Shown here: piece by piece, positions 27,736-40,007 of the stretch | Position numbering within the stretch: the stretch's first letter is position 1 | Layout of the letters: each line of letters starts with the position of its first letter | NCBI RefSeq assembly: GCF_040958095.1 | Contig: NC_091214.1 | Span: forward strand, 6,088,087 to 6,152,086 | Direction of reading: 5' to 3' | From: Procambarus clarkii | Taxonomy: Eukaryota > Arthropoda > Malacostraca > Decapoda > Cambaridae | DNA: 64,000 bases | Notes under the pieces: generated by a model | The model's input: only the letters and a program-made list of their open reading frames with translations | The model's database searches: none | What the model was told of the DNA's origin: nothing | Position numbers and translations under genes: made by a program

Positions 27736-30678
27736 ATGCAGTCAAGTATAGACCCAGAACTTAATCTCTTATCCACTATCTATGACAATAATCACTTTAA
27801 TGATCTAAATTGCAGATATTTTGCAGCACATGATGTAAACAATGTAGTAACTCATAATTACAATATCTCTGTAATCAATTTGAATGTTAGATCCCTAGGT
27901 AAACACTTCGATGATGTTAGTGCCTTGATTGAAGCTATTGACAACAAATTCTCTTTTATTATACTTACTGAAACATGGTTGAAAGAGGATACCACTCAAC
28001 TCTTTAACATGCCTAACTACTCAGCAATTCACAACTGTCGTCAACTTCAGAGAGGTGGTGGCACTGCTCTTTACTACCACCAAGAACTAACATGCTTGAA
28101 AGAAATTAGAACTAGAGACTGCTATGGGGAGTATATCTTCGCCAGCTTCAGAGTCAAAGGTGCCGAGTCTGTCCTGTCTGTGGGTGCAGTTTATAGAATT
28201 CCTAACACTGATGTGTCCGAATTCAACTCAAACCTTAGAAATCTAATACTTGATAACAGACTGAACAAAAACCACCTAATTATTGCAGGGGACTTTAATA
28301 TTGACCTCTGCGAGCCAGAACACCCTACTGCTGTTAGCTTCCTCAACTGTATGAACTCCTGCTTCCTCATACCCTTAATCACTAGACCTACTAGAATCAC
28401 TGATAGCACTGCCATGACTCTAGATCACATCTGGACAAACATAACCTCTCCGCTTACTTCAGGTATAATCACCGATAGCACTACAGACCATTACCCCACA
28501 TTTCTCTTAACTAACATTAGCAAACCACCTCTTGAGTCAAGAGAGATACGTTTTAGACTACACAATGAAACTGCTATAGACAATTTTATAACTGCTACTG
28601 ATAATGTCAACTGGGAGTCCGAGTTAGGTAACATAGAGGACATCAACCTAGCAGTTCAATCTTTTCTTCAAAAAACTCTTAGCCTTTATAATACCCACTG
28701 TCCTATGCTTACAAAACAAGTCACAACCAAAAGGCTTAACAATCCCTGGCTTACAAAGGGAATACTTAAATCTATTAATAAAAAACATGACCTTGAGAAG
28801 AAGTATAGGTTAGGAATTGTCTCCAAAGAATTCTCAAAGAATTACTCATTATTGCTATCTAAGATAATTAGACGAGCCAAAACTAAATACTACGAAGATA
28901 AATTTACCCAAATAAAGAGCAACATTAAACAAACTTGGAGAACAATTTCACAAATATTGGGATCAAAGAAGTCTATAATTAACAAACCAACACTCCTGTC
29001 TAATAACGATGGTCAGCTTTCAGCCTCGGATTCTGCTATTGAGTTCAATAGGTTCTTCTCTTCCATTGGTTCATCCCTTGCTAATGATATTCCATCTTCC
29101 AGTACTGACATTAAGGACTATCTTACAGGTAACTATCCACAGTCTCTGTACGTAAAGCCTATTAATTCCACTGACGTCAATGAGATAATCCTTTCCCTTA
29201 AAACCAAGTCTGGTGCCCTTGAGGAGATACCAACTTTAATCTACAAAAAAGCCTCCAGATCTTTAGCCCCTGCTATTGCTTTGCTCTTCAACAAGTCACT
29301 TGAACTCCAAACCTTTCCAGATATTCTAAAAAAAGCGAGAGTAACGCCTGTCCACAAATGTGGTGATCTCACAGATGTTAACAACTACAGACCTATATCA
29401 ATCCTGCCAAACTTGTCAAAAAATTTTGAAAAACTAATCTATAAGCAGCTTTACTCATATCTAGCCAAACTCAATATACTTAGCCCTTGCCAATATGGCT
29501 TCAGGCCCAAAAAAAGCACTAACGATGCACTTATTAGTATGCTTAACTCGATTCATACAGCTCTTGATCAAAATGAGTTCCCTGTTGGGTTATTTGTGGA
29601 CCTGCGTAAAGCTTTCGATACTGTCAACCACCAAAACCTTCTTCTTAAATTACATCATTATGGTGTCAGAGGACACTCCCTACAATACCTCAAATCCTAC
29701 CTTACTGACAGGCTCCAATGTGTTTCTGTGAATAATACAATTTCTCCCACACTACCCATCAACATTGGTGTTCCCCAGGGCAGCATACTTGGCCCTCTCC
29801 TCTTTCTCATCTATATTAATGACCTTCCAAATGCCTCCCAACACCTCAAACCAATTCTATTTGCTGATGACACAACCTTCATTTACTCCAGTCCTGATCC
29901 CCTTGCTCTAAATGCCACAGTAAATACTGAGCTTAATAAAGTCCATCTGTGGCTAACTGCCAACAAACTCACCCTTAACATTGACAAAACTTTCTATATT
30001 CTGTTTGGCAATAAATCCTCTAATCAAATAAATCTCAAAATAAACAATACCCAAATTTATAACAAATTAGATGGCAAATTCCTTGGCATTCTCATTGACC
30101 ACAAGCTGAATTTCCAGGGACACATTCTAAACATATCAAAAAAAGTTTCAAAAACTGTGGGCATTCTTTCTAAGATCAGATATTATGTACCACGCCCTGC
30201 CCTGGTGACTCTCTATTACTCCCTTATCTATCCATATCTCAACTATGGTATTTGTGCTTGGGGCTCTACTACCCAAAATCACTTACGTCCTCTAATTACT
30301 CAACACAAAGCTGCTATTAGGACAATATCCAATTCTAGCCCCAGACATCACTCGGTACCCCTACTCAAATCTCTGAATATGTTAGACATTAAGTCACTGC
30401 ACATTCTCTCATGTGCATTATACATATGTAAAACGCTAAACTATAATGCCAATCCTGATCTCAAAAGCTTCATAGAAGGTTGTAACAGAACCCATGAGCA
30501 CCACACCAGAAATAAATACAGTTTTGATATTCCTAGAGTACGACTAAATCAAACCAGAAATGCTCTACAAATCAAGGGGCCCAGAATGTGGAATGACCTT
30601 CCCAACCATGTTAAAGACTGTACCTCTCTCAACCAGTTTAAGTTAAAAACGAAGCTATACCTAATAAATTCCATGTAA
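27736..30678 (+). CDS. C1 ORF2: endonuclease-reverse transcriptase, open (980 aa)
   Basis: ATG chosen at 27736 (MQSSIDPELNLL) because LINE C and the reversed C1 start at the same place; the frame is open upstream to 27589 through T-rich spacer. Endonuclease: NLNVRSLGKHFDD, ILTETWL, IAGDFNIDL, TLDHIWTN, TTDHYPTF. RT: PVHKCGD (Gly to Cys against PVHKGGN of LINE C), NYRPISILP, FVDLRKAFD, GVPQGSILGP, FADDTTF near 29858-29878. The C-terminal HTRNKYSFDIPRVRLN segment is present. No stop or frameshift. The element itself is 5' truncated, so it is probably not expressed from its own promoter. Confidence 0.92.
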   Translation: MQSSIDPELNLLSTIYDNNHFNDLNCRYFAAHDVNNVVTHNYNISVINLNVRSLGKHFDDVSALIEAIDNKFSFIILTETWLKEDTTQLFNMPNYSAIHNCRQLQRGGGTALYYHQELTCLKEIRTRDCYGEYIFASFRVKGAESVLSVGAVYRIPNTDVSEFNSNLRNLILDNRLNKNHLIIAGDFNIDLCEPEHPTAVSFLNCMNSCFLIPLITRPTRITDSTAMTLDHIWTNITSPLTSGIITDSTTDHYPTFLLTNISKPPLESREIRFRLHNETAIDNFITATDNVNWESELGNIEDINLAVQSFLQKTLSLYNTHCPMLTKQVTTKRLNNPWLTKGILKSINKKHDLEKKYRLGIVSKEFSKNYSLLLSKIIRRAKTKYYEDKFTQIKSNIKQTWRTISQILGSKKSIINKPTLLSNNDGQLSASDSAIEFNRFFSSIGSSLANDIPSSSTDIKDYLTGNYPQSLYVKPINSTDVNEIILSLKTKSGALEEIPTLIYKKASRSLAPAIALLFNKSLELQTFPDILKKARVTPVHKCGDLTDVNNYRPISILPNLSKNFEKLIYKQLYSYLAKLNILSPCQYGFRPKKSTNDALISMLNSIHTALDQNEFPVGLFVDLRKAFDTVNHQNLLLKLHHYGVRGHSLQYLKSYLTDRLQCVSVNNTISPTLPINIGVPQGSILGPLLFLIYINDLPNASQHLKPILFADDTTFIYSSPDPLALNATVNTELNKVHLWLTANKLTLNIDKTFYILFGNKSSNQINLKINNTQIYNKLDGKFLGILIDHKLNFQGHILNISKKVSKTVGILSKIRYYVPRPALVTLYYSLIYPYLNYGICAWGSTTQNHLRPLITQHKAAIRTISNSSPRHHSVPLLKSLNMLDIKSLHILSCALYICKTLNYNANPDLKSFIEGCNRTHEHHTRNKYSFDIPRVRLNQTRNALQIKGPRMWNDLPNHVKDCTSLNQFKLKTKLYLINSM

Positions 30679-31028
30679 CCCACCTTACCCCCCTGTTGTC
30701 AACCCATGTATATTTTTTGCTTTTTGTTTTTCAAATCAACGCTGTTTGAATGTAATTTTCTGTAATAATTTGTAATTGTATTTGTGCTGCTTTTTCAACA
30801 ATGTTCCCCCCTCTTTTACCTCTATTTTTTATATGTACTCATCACATCTTTTCTTTTTACCCATTAGTTTTAAGCTGTAGTCATTAATGTTTTTCCTGCC
30901 CGAAACGCTTTGCGTAATAGTGGCTTTAGGCATTGTATGTACTAGCTCTATCTATAAAGCCAACAAACTTTGTAAATCTCTTTATGTATGTACCTTACCT
31001 AAATAAAGATTATTATTATTATTATTAT

Positions 31029-33132
31029 AGAATTGTAAACCTTGCAGTGAAATGCGTCCGGGTCATTTATTATAACAACACTCGTAAAGCTTTCCTCATT
31101 ATTTGAAATGACATGTCTGAGGTGTATTAACGCAGTAATAATGTTCTTGGTGTACTGATGCACTAACTATCAATACAAATGAAGCACTGGAGACTGAGCT
31201 CTGACATATATATACTACACTGGAGATACCACGAATACATTAAGTTTACACTTCATTTGCAAGACGGAGGTATTAAGCAACATTATTCTCAATACCACAA
31301 CACCATCCTGAATCGCCATCACATAGTGAAAGATAAAACAGTAATCATTCGGATTACTGGAAGATATGGACAATTTTTAATAAATGATACTCAAACACCA
31401 GTAAATGTAACTGATATCAACACGAGCGAGGCAGATTTTGAAAGAGAAATTGACAATATGCCCATGCACTCAGCCCCAGGTCCAGACTCATGGAATTCAA
31501 TATTTATAAAGAAATGCAAAGTGCCAGTAGCACAGGCACTCAGTATAGTGTGGAGGAAGAGCTTGGACACAGGGGAGATACCAGATGCGCTTAAAGCAGC
31601 AGACATTGCCCGTCTACACAAGGGTGGTAGCAAAGCACTGGCACAAAGAATTATAGACAAGTTGCACTAACGTCTCTCATAATAAAAGTATTTGAAAGAG
31701 TGATCAGGAGTCAAGTCACTAGATTCATGGAAACCAATGACCTCCACAATATAAGCCAACATGGATTTAGAGCTGGAAGATCATGCCTCTCACAGCTACT
31801 TGGCCACTATATCAAAATCACTGAGGAAAAACATGACGCGGATGTCGTATACACCAATTTTGCAAAGGCATTCGACAAATGTGACCATGGAGTGATTGCA
31901 CACAAAATGGGGTCAATGGGTATAATTGGTAAAGTAGGACGCTGAATACTCAATTTCCTGTCGAACAGAACACAAAGAGTAACAGTCAATCAAGTAAAAT
32001 CGTGTCCGAGCGCAGTTAAAAGCTCTGTACCTCAAGGTACAGTCCTTGCACTACTGCTGTTCCTTATTCTCATATCAGATATAGACAAAACACAAGTCAC
32101 AGCTTCGTGTCATCCTTTGCAGATGATACAAAAATCAGCATGAAAATTACCTCTGCCGAAGACATTGATAAACTACAAACAGATATTAACAAAGTTTTCG
32201 ATTGGGCAGCAGAAAATAACATGATGTTTAACGGTGATAAATTCCAGGTACTCAGATACGGCAAAAATGAGGATCCTAAACATAATACAGGGTGCAAAAC
32301 ACAATCGAATCTGCTCATAGTAGGAAAACAGCATGTCAAGGATTTGGGAATAATGATGTCCGACGACCTAACGTTTAGGGAGCATAACCAAGCAAGTATT
32401 GCGTCAGCCAGAAAAATGATAGGATGGATTACGAGAACCTTCAAGACCAGAGATCCCATCACAATGGTTGTACTCAAATTTGAAGTACAAATGGTTGTAC
32501 TTCAAATCACTTGTGTTGTCCCGTCTTGAGCACTGCTCAGTACTCACTTCCCCCTTCAGAGCAGAAGAGATTGCTGAAATTGAGGGAATACAGAGAACAT
32601 ATACGGCACGCATAGACGAGATTAAGCACCTAAATTATCGTCTCAACGCTCTCCAAATTTACTCACTAGAAAGGAGACGAGAGAGATACCAAATAATATA
32701 CACATGGAAAATAGTGGAAGGACAGGTCCCAGATCTGCACAGTAAAATAGCAACGTACTGGAATGAACGACATGGAAGAAAATGCAGAAGAGAACCAGTG
32801 AAGAGCAGAGGTGCCATGGGCACAATCAGAGAACACTGTATGAACATCAGAGGTCCACGGTTGTTCAACGTCCTACCTCTTCAAGAGGAAACTAGATTGT
32901 TTCCTTCAAGGAGTGCTGGACCAACCGGGCAGTGGGCCGCTCACAAGTCAAGTCTGGCACCGGCTGGGCTTGGGGAGTAGAACTCCCAGAATCCCATCAA
33001 CCAGGTATCAAGTTAAGCTGCTAGATTTAGGACCTGCCCGAAACTCAATGCGTACAAGGCTTTACAAGAATCATCAATGCTATGTACTCTCCTAAGCCCA
33101 ATGTACCTTGTTGTGTATATATAAATAAATAA
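31029..33132 (+). pseudogene. Family A LINE, block II: connector, RT and 3' end
   Basis: Resumes after C1. RT start: EREIDNMPMHSAPGPDSWNS, SLDTGEIPDALKAADIARLHKGGS. RT core: HGFRAGRSCLSQLLGHYIKI, VVYTNFAKAFDKCDHG, then a stop after GKVGR, later SVPQGTVLALL, SFADDTKISMKI and NNMMFNGDKFQVLRYG. The thumb/C-terminal part reads RLEHCSVLTSPFRAEEIAEIEGIQRTYTARI. Several stops. Shares the YTN change with the other blocks, so the ancestor was already dead or atypical when duplicated. Confidence 0.85.
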
Positions 33133-33268
33133 ATGTTAGATTTCAAAAATTCGAACACAGAAATCACAATAGCGTGATGCATCAAATGAACAAGGGCCGT
33201 GACGGGGATTCGAACCTACGTCCGAGAGAATCCCAGACGCTGCCTTAATCGACTAAGCTACATGGTTA
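33133..33268 (-). mobile_element. tRNA-derived SINE, block II
   Basis: Same sequence and place as 7252-7387. B box GGTTCGAATCC intact on the minus strand, A-box-like TAGCTTAGTCG intact. Confidence 0.72.
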
Positions 33269-33681
33269 AAAGAATTGCCATTCCCCCAGTCACTAAGCTA
33301 CCTCATCGCCTTTACTTCATTCGTTATATTACCTGCTTACCTGTAGCAGTTCTTTATATTACTGGAGTCTTTTTATCCTGTAATTTTTTTTTTATATAAT
33401 TTTAAAATAAGCTTTTTAGACTTACTGGAGTCTTACTTACTACAGTAAGTCTTGAAGACTTACTGGATATAGTATATAAATTAAGGTACACCCAATTCAA
33501 AGTTGTAGTGAAAAGAAACAGTAATAAAAAATAAAAAATGCAGAAATAAAAATACCTATTGATCTGAAACTTTTAATTTAGGTAATATTTTTTTTACACA
33601 TAAGATGATCCCAAATCATTCACTGAGCATCCACTATTTTACACTTTCCGCTTCTTATTGTTTCGAGGAAACACTTCATCA
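33269..33681. other. Spacer, block II, no gene seen
   Basis: Equivalent of 7388-8146 without the CR1 insertion. Carries the agacttactg/cagtaagtct inverted repeat near 33418-33452. Confidence 0.5.
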
Positions 33682-34292
33682 TCAAACTTCACTAACATGT
33701 CGTGGAATTGATGCCTTTTTCACTTTCTGCTTCTTGTTGCTCGCTTTGGCCTTGATTAGCTTTATCATTAAAGTGCACCAACATCTCTTCATATTTGAAA
33801 ATTGACTAAATCTTTTCTCACACTCTTCACACCTGTGAGATGTATCACCTGTATGCACTCCTACACGTTTCTTATTTTCACGAAGACTGTAACTTTTGCC
33901 ACAATCTTTACACTTATGAAGTTCATCCTTCAAATGTAGTAACATGTGTTTTTTCATATTGTGACGGTGTTTGAACTTTTTCGCACACTCAGGACACTCG
34001 TGACGTTTATCATCTGAATGTACTAACAAGTGTTGTTTCAAACTTGCAGGTGACTTGAACTTTTTTGCACACTCAGAACACTCGTAAGGCCTATCATCAG
34101 TATGTACTAAAAGGTGTTTTTAAAAGTTCCAGGGCCCTTAAATTTTTTTGCACACTCAGAACACTCGTAAGGCCTATCATCAGAATGTACTAACAAGTGT
34201 TGTTTCAAATTGCTAAGGTACCTGAATTTTCTTGAGCACTCGAGACACTCGTGAGGCTTATCAACAGTACGAATCATTACATTGGTTTCCAT
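33682..34292 (-). pseudogene. C2H2 zinc-finger ORF, block II copy, frameshifted
   Basis: Begins METNVMIRTVDKPHECLEC with finger 1 intact. In finger 2 one net base is missing near 34125 (gtgtttttaaaag for gtgttttctcaaag), giving a premature stop after GTFKNTF. Downstream fingers remain readable in the other frame (CPECAKKFKHRHNMKKHMLLH, CEECEKRFSQF). It lacks the inverted insertion and the two-base insertion of block I, so it broke independently. Confidence 0.87.
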
Positions 34293-34626
34293 ATCTCCAA
34301 GTTAATATGAAAGCGATTATGTTCCCGTAAGTTCAGGAATTGTTCAATATCTCCTGCAGATGATGATTCACAATAACGTGGCTGAAGAAATCTTGACCAA
34401 ACTACACACCATAAGATGAGACGACGAAGTTTCTGCCCGTCCTGGACCGTTATGAAGTCGCTAGTGAAGAGGACATAAGAGGCACGGGCATATGTAAGAC
34501 AAGAGTGAGGTGAAGAGCAGGTAACAAGAGGTGAAAGGTAAGAACAAGAGAAAAAGGGGGGAGGGGACACGGGTGGGATGGGTGAAGGAGAGATGAGAAA
34601 GTAAAAAAAAGAGAGGTAAGCTGATG
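34293..34626. other. Zinc-finger upstream region and purine-rich tract, block II
   Basis: Equivalent of 8842-9025 joined directly to 15105-15254. It contains the single uninterrupted gaagaggacat (near 34465), the empty site for Z. A/G-rich from about 34495 to 34625. Confidence 0.65.
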
Positions 34627-35185
34627 AGAACATAAGGATGAAGGTAATTGCAGAAGGCCTATTGGCCCATACGAGGTAGCTGCTATATATATCCACCCAA
34701 GAGGTAGCAACTATTTATATCCACCCAAGAGGTAGCTACTATTTATATCCACCTAAGAGGTAGCTGATATTTATACCCACCCAAGAGGTAGCTACTATTT
34801 ATATCTACCCAATCTCATTCAAATATGTTTAACCTCCGCTTCAAACAATCAATTAATACTACTTCTATTATGTTACGCGAACCCTGTTACCGAACAAGTA
34901 TTTACTCTGGTCTTTCATAAATCGAAACTTATCAAATTTATACCATTGTGTTCTGTTCTGTCTTGTGTTGATACTTTCATTACCCTATTACTATACCTTT
35001 TGTTATGGACATTCATCCAATTGTACACCTCTATCCTGTCACCCTTAATTCTTCACCTTTCTAAAGAATGTAATATAAGCTATGTCGATCTCTATTTTTT
35101 CGGGCTCACCATAGCCCGTACTACATGGACACTTCGTTCTGAGTAGCTAAATCTAAAACAACAACATCTTTTTTTTGCAGGATAA
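34627..35185 (-). repeat. CR1 3' end, 28-bp minisatellite and remnant, block II
   Basis: Five minisatellite units (about 34675-34810), then the CR1-like remnant to 35150. It shows the array without element E. No ORF supported. Confidence 0.75.
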
Positions 35186-37595
35186 GAACATAGGAACAAA
35201 GGTAACTGCAGAAGGCCTATTGGCCCATACTGGGCAGCTCCTATTTATATCCACCCAATCCCACTCATATACATGTCTAACCAGCGCTTGAAACAATAGA
35301 GGGACCCCACCTCCACTACGTTTCCCAGTAGTTGGTTCCACAAATTAACAACCCTATTACCGAACCAGAATTTACCCAAGTCTTTTCTAAATCTAAGCTT
35401 ATCCAATTTACACGCATTGTTTCGTGTACCTTATTATTATCCCCTTTGTTATGTCCATTCATTCACTTGAAAACCTCTATCATGTCACCCCTAACTCTTC
35501 GCCTTTCCAGTGAATGCAATTTAAGCTTTGTTAATCTTTCTTCACATGAAAGATTTCTAATTTGGGGAATTAATTTTGTCAGCGTACGCTGGCCATGTTC
35601 AAGTGAATTTATATCCATTCTAGAGTACGGCGACCAAAACTGAACTACATAATCTAAACGGGGCCTAACCAGAGCAAGATATAGCTGAAGAACCACACCA
35701 GGTGTCTTGTTACTAACGCTTCGATAAATAAATTCCAGTATCCTATTTGCCTTATTACGAACATTCATGCATTTATTTGTTTGGAACATTCGTGCATTGA
35801 TCCTTTGGTTTTAAATTCTTACTGATCATAACTCCCAGATCCCTTTCGCAATCCGACTTCGCAATTTCAGCACCATCTTGCTCGTATCTTGTAACTCTAT
35901 CATCATTGCCTAGACTCAAAACTTTACATTTATCAGCATTAAACTGCATCTGCCAATCTTTTGACCATTTCAAAACCCTATTTAGATCAACTTGAAATGA
36001 TAGTGAGTCGTCTTCCGTGTTAATTTCCCTACCGAATTTTGTATCATCGGCAAATTTGCAAATGTTGCAACTTAAACCTGAATCTAAATCATTTATATAA
36101 TTATTATAAACAACAGAGGTCCCAATACAGAGCCTTGAGGCGTTCCACTTACAACATTATCCCACTCTGACTTAACACCATGCACACTGACTCTGTTTCC
36201 TTTGGTATAGCCATACACTATTCCCCTCTTAATATAGCACCCCCAATACCATGAGCCTCTATCTTTTTAATCTTTAACTTTACTAAAGTCAAGGTACACA
36301 ACATCGCAAACCTTACCACTATCAACTGCCTCAACTACGCTAGAATAAAAAGATAACAATTTTTGTTACACGTGAACGGTCATTTGTTAAACCATATTGT
36401 GACTCGTTTATTAATTTGTTTTTTCAATGTGAAAACGAATGGTTGCAAATATCGATTCAAGTAACTTTCCCACAATAGACGTTAGGCTAATTGGCCGATA
36501 GTTTGACGCAAGTGATCTATCTCCATTCTTAAAAATTGGCGCTACATTAGCAATCTTCTACGACTCTGGCAATCTGCCTGACTCTAATGATTTATTAAAT
36601 ATAGTAGACAATGGATCGCGAAGCTCCTCTTTGCATTCTTTAAGCACCCTGGTAAACACTTTATCCGGTCAAGGGGATTTGCTTGGTTTGTGTTTTTCTA
36701 TTTGTTTAATAATATCATCCCTGGTAACTGTTAAACTAATCAACCAGTCCTCGTCCCCACCCACATAGACTTGTTCGGCTAAAGGCATAGAGTTAAGTTC
36801 TTTTTAGTAAATACAGAGATTAAATATATATTAAAAATACTACTCATCTCTTCGTCATTATCCGTTATCGGACCTATCTCGGTTTTTAATAGACCTATCC
36901 TTTCCATATCCTTTTTTCGATATAACTGACAAAAAACCTTTAGGATTTGCCTTTGCTTGGCCTGCTATACGAACTCATAGTTTCTTCTTGCTCTCCTTAT
37001 CTCTTTTTACACCTTGCGCAAGGTGCACCTTGCTCTTCCTCATCATCACTGCCTAGCACCATGTCAGTATCAGTAGCAACACCTTCTTCTATTCGCTTCT
37101 GTAAGAGAACACGTTACAAGAATATGAGAGTTACAAGATACGAGCTAGATGGTGCTGAGATTGCGAAGTTGGATTGCGAAAGGGATCTGGGAGTTATGAT
37201 TAGTAAGAATTTAAAACAAAAGGATCAAAGCATGAATATTCGTAATAAGGCAAATAGGACACTAGGATTTATTAATCGAAGCGTTAGTAACAAGACACCG
37301 GGTGTTGTTCTTCAGCTATATCTTGCTCTGGTTAGGCCCCATTTAGATTATGCAGTTCAGTTTTGGTCGCCGTACTATAGAATGGATATAAATTCACTTG
37401 AACGTTTCCAGCGAAGGATGACTAAGTTAATTCCCCAAATTAGAAATCTTTCATATGAAGAAAGATTAACAAAGCTTAAATTGCATTCAATGGAAAGGCG
37501 AAGAGTTAGGGGTGACAAAATAGAGGTTTACAAGTGGATGAATGGACACAAGAAAGGGGATATTAATAGGGTATTAAAATTATCACCACAAGACA
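35186..37595. repeat. 2.41-kb tandem unit 1: opposed CR1 fragments
   Basis: CR1(-) occupies about 35186-36985 with readable WQMQFNADKCKVLSLGNDD, DCERDLGVMIS, RPRLDYVVQFWSPYSR. CR1(+) occupies about 37115-37595 with DCERDLGVMISKNLKQKDQ, RPHLDYAVQFWSPYYR, KWMNGHKKGDINRVL. A spacer of about 130 bp contains ccttgcgcaagg next to aaggtgcacctt, two small palindromes. The two CR1 pieces overlap in content, forming a long imperfect inverted repeat. Neither encodes a complete RT. Confidence 0.88.
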
Positions 37596-40007
37596 GAACA
37601 TAAGAACAAAGGTAACTGCAGAAGGCCTATTGGCCCATACTGGGCAGCTCCTATTTATATCCACCCAATCCCACTCATATACATGTCTAACCAGCGCTTG
37701 AAACAATAGAGGGACCCCACCTCCACTACGTTTCCCAGTAGTTGGTTCCACAAATTAACAACCCTATTACCGAACCAGAATTTACCCAAGTCTTTTCTAA
37801 ATCTAAGCTTATCCAATTTACACGCATTGTTTCGTGTACCTTATTATTATCCCCTTTGTTATGTCCATTCATTCACTTGAAAACCTCTATCATGTCACCC
37901 CTAACTCTTCGCCTTTCCAGTGAATGCAATTTAAGCTTTGTTAATCTTTCTTCACATGAAAGATTTCTAATTTTGGGGAATTAATTTTGTCAGCGTACGC
38001 TGGCCATGTTCAAGTGAATTTATATCCATTCTAGAGTACGGCGACCAAAACTGAACTACATAATCTAAACGGGGCCTAACCAGAGCAAGATATAGCTGAA
38101 GAACCACACCAGGTGTCTTGTTACTAACGCTTCGATAAATAAATTCCAGTATCCTATTTGCCTTATTACGAACATTCATGCATTTATTTGTTTGGAACAT
38201 TCGTGCATTGATCCTTTGGTTTTAAATTCTTACTGATCATAACTCCCAGATCCCTTTCGCAATCCGACTTCGCAATTTCAGCACCATCTTGCTCGTATCT
38301 TGTAACTCTATCATCATTGCCTAGACTCAAAACTTTACATTTATCAGCATTAAACTGCATCTGCCAATCTTTTGACCATTTCAAAACCCTATTTAGATCA
38401 ACTTGAAATGATAGTGAGTCGTCTTCCGTGTTAATTTCCCTACCGAATTTTGTATCATCGGCAAATTTGCAAATGTTGCAACTTAAACCTGAATCTAAAT
38501 CATTTATATAATTATTATAAACAACAGAGGTCCCAATACAGAGCCTTGAGGCGTTCCACTTACAACATTATCCCACTCTGACTTAACACCATGCACACTG
38601 ACTCTGTTTCCTTTGGTATAGCCATACACTATTCCCCTCTTAATATAGCACCCGCAATACCATGAGCCTCTATCTTTTTAATCTTTAACTTTACTAAAGT
38701 CAAGGTACACAACATCGCAAACCTTACCACTATCAACTGCCTCAACTACGCTAGAATAAAAAGATAACAATTTTTGTTACACGTGAACGGTCATTTGTTA
38801 AACCATATTGTGACTCGTTTATTAATTTGCTTTTTCAATGTGAAAACGAATGGTTGCAAATATCGATTCAAGTAACTTTCCCACAATAGACGTTAGGCTA
38901 ATTGGCCGATAGTTTGACGCAAGTGATCTATCTCCATTCTTAAAAATTGGCGCTACATTAGCAATCTTCTACGACTCTGGCAATCTGCCTGACTCTAATG
39001 ATTTATTAAATATAGTAGACAATGGATCGCGAAGCTCCTCTTTGCATTCTTTAAGCACCCTGGTAAACACTTTATCCGGTCAAGGGGATTTGCTTGGTTT
39101 GTGTTTTTCTATTTGTTTAATAATATCATCCCTGGTAACTGTTAAACTAATCAACCAGTCCTCGTCCCCACCCACATAGACTTGTTCGGCTAAAGGCATA
39201 GAGTTAAGTTCTTTTTAGTAAATACAGAGATTAAATATATATTAAAAATACTACTCATCTCTTCGTCATTATCCGTTATCGGACCTATCTCGGTTTTTAA
39301 TAGACCTATCCTTTCCATATCCTTTTTTCGATATAACTGACAAAAAACCTTTAGGATTTGCCTTTGCTTGGCCTGCTATACGAACTTCATAGTTTCTTCT
39401 TGCTCTCCTTATCTCTTTTTACACCTTGCGCAAGGTGCACCTTGCTCTTCCTCATCATCACTGCCTAGCACCATGTCAGTATCAGTAGCAACACCTTCTT
39501 CTATTCGCTTCTGTAAGAGAACACGTTACAAGAATATGAGAGTTACAAGATACGAGCTAGATGGTGCTGAGATTGCGAAGTTGGATTGCGAAAGGGATCT
39601 GGGAGTTATGATTAGTAAGAATTAAAAACAAAAGGATCAAAGCATGAATATTCGTAATAAGGCAAATAGGACACTAGGATTTATTAATCGAAGCGTTAGT
39701 AACAAGACACCTGGTGTTGTTCTTCAGCTATATCTTGCTCTGGTTAGGCCCCATTTAGATTATGCAGTTCAGTTTTGGTCGCCGTACTATAGAATGGATA
39801 TAAATTCACTTGAACGTTTCCAGCGAAGGATGACTAAGTTAATTCCCCAAATTAGAAATCTTTCTTATGAAGAAAGATTAACAAAGCTTAAATTGCATTC
39901 AATGGAAAGGCGAAGAGTTAGGGGTGACAAAATAGAGGTTTACAAGTGGATGAATGGACACAAGAAAGGGGATATTAATAGGGTATTAAAATTATCACCA
40001 CAAGACA
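37596..40007. repeat. 2.41-kb tandem unit 2
   Basis: Nearly identical to unit 1, 2412 bp. The small differences include an extra T near 37972 and gaattaaaaac for gaatttaaaac near 39622, which stops the + frame. The junction from unit 1 is direct: ...cacaagacag then aacataagaac. Confidence 0.9.

Larger units (their letters stand above)
26536..31028 (+). mobile_element. C1 LINE, + strand, inserted in family A of block II
   Basis: TSD agaatt (26530-26535 and 31029-31034); block I reads straight through here (near 670) as gacaagaattgtaaacc. It is 5' truncated inside ORF1. An 18-19-bp direct repeat (tttttgcgaagaaggaaat twice, 26535-26571) marks the 5' junction. The 3' end is ctaaataaagattatt with an ATT-repeat tail (31010-31028). 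ORF2 is open. Confidence 0.92.
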
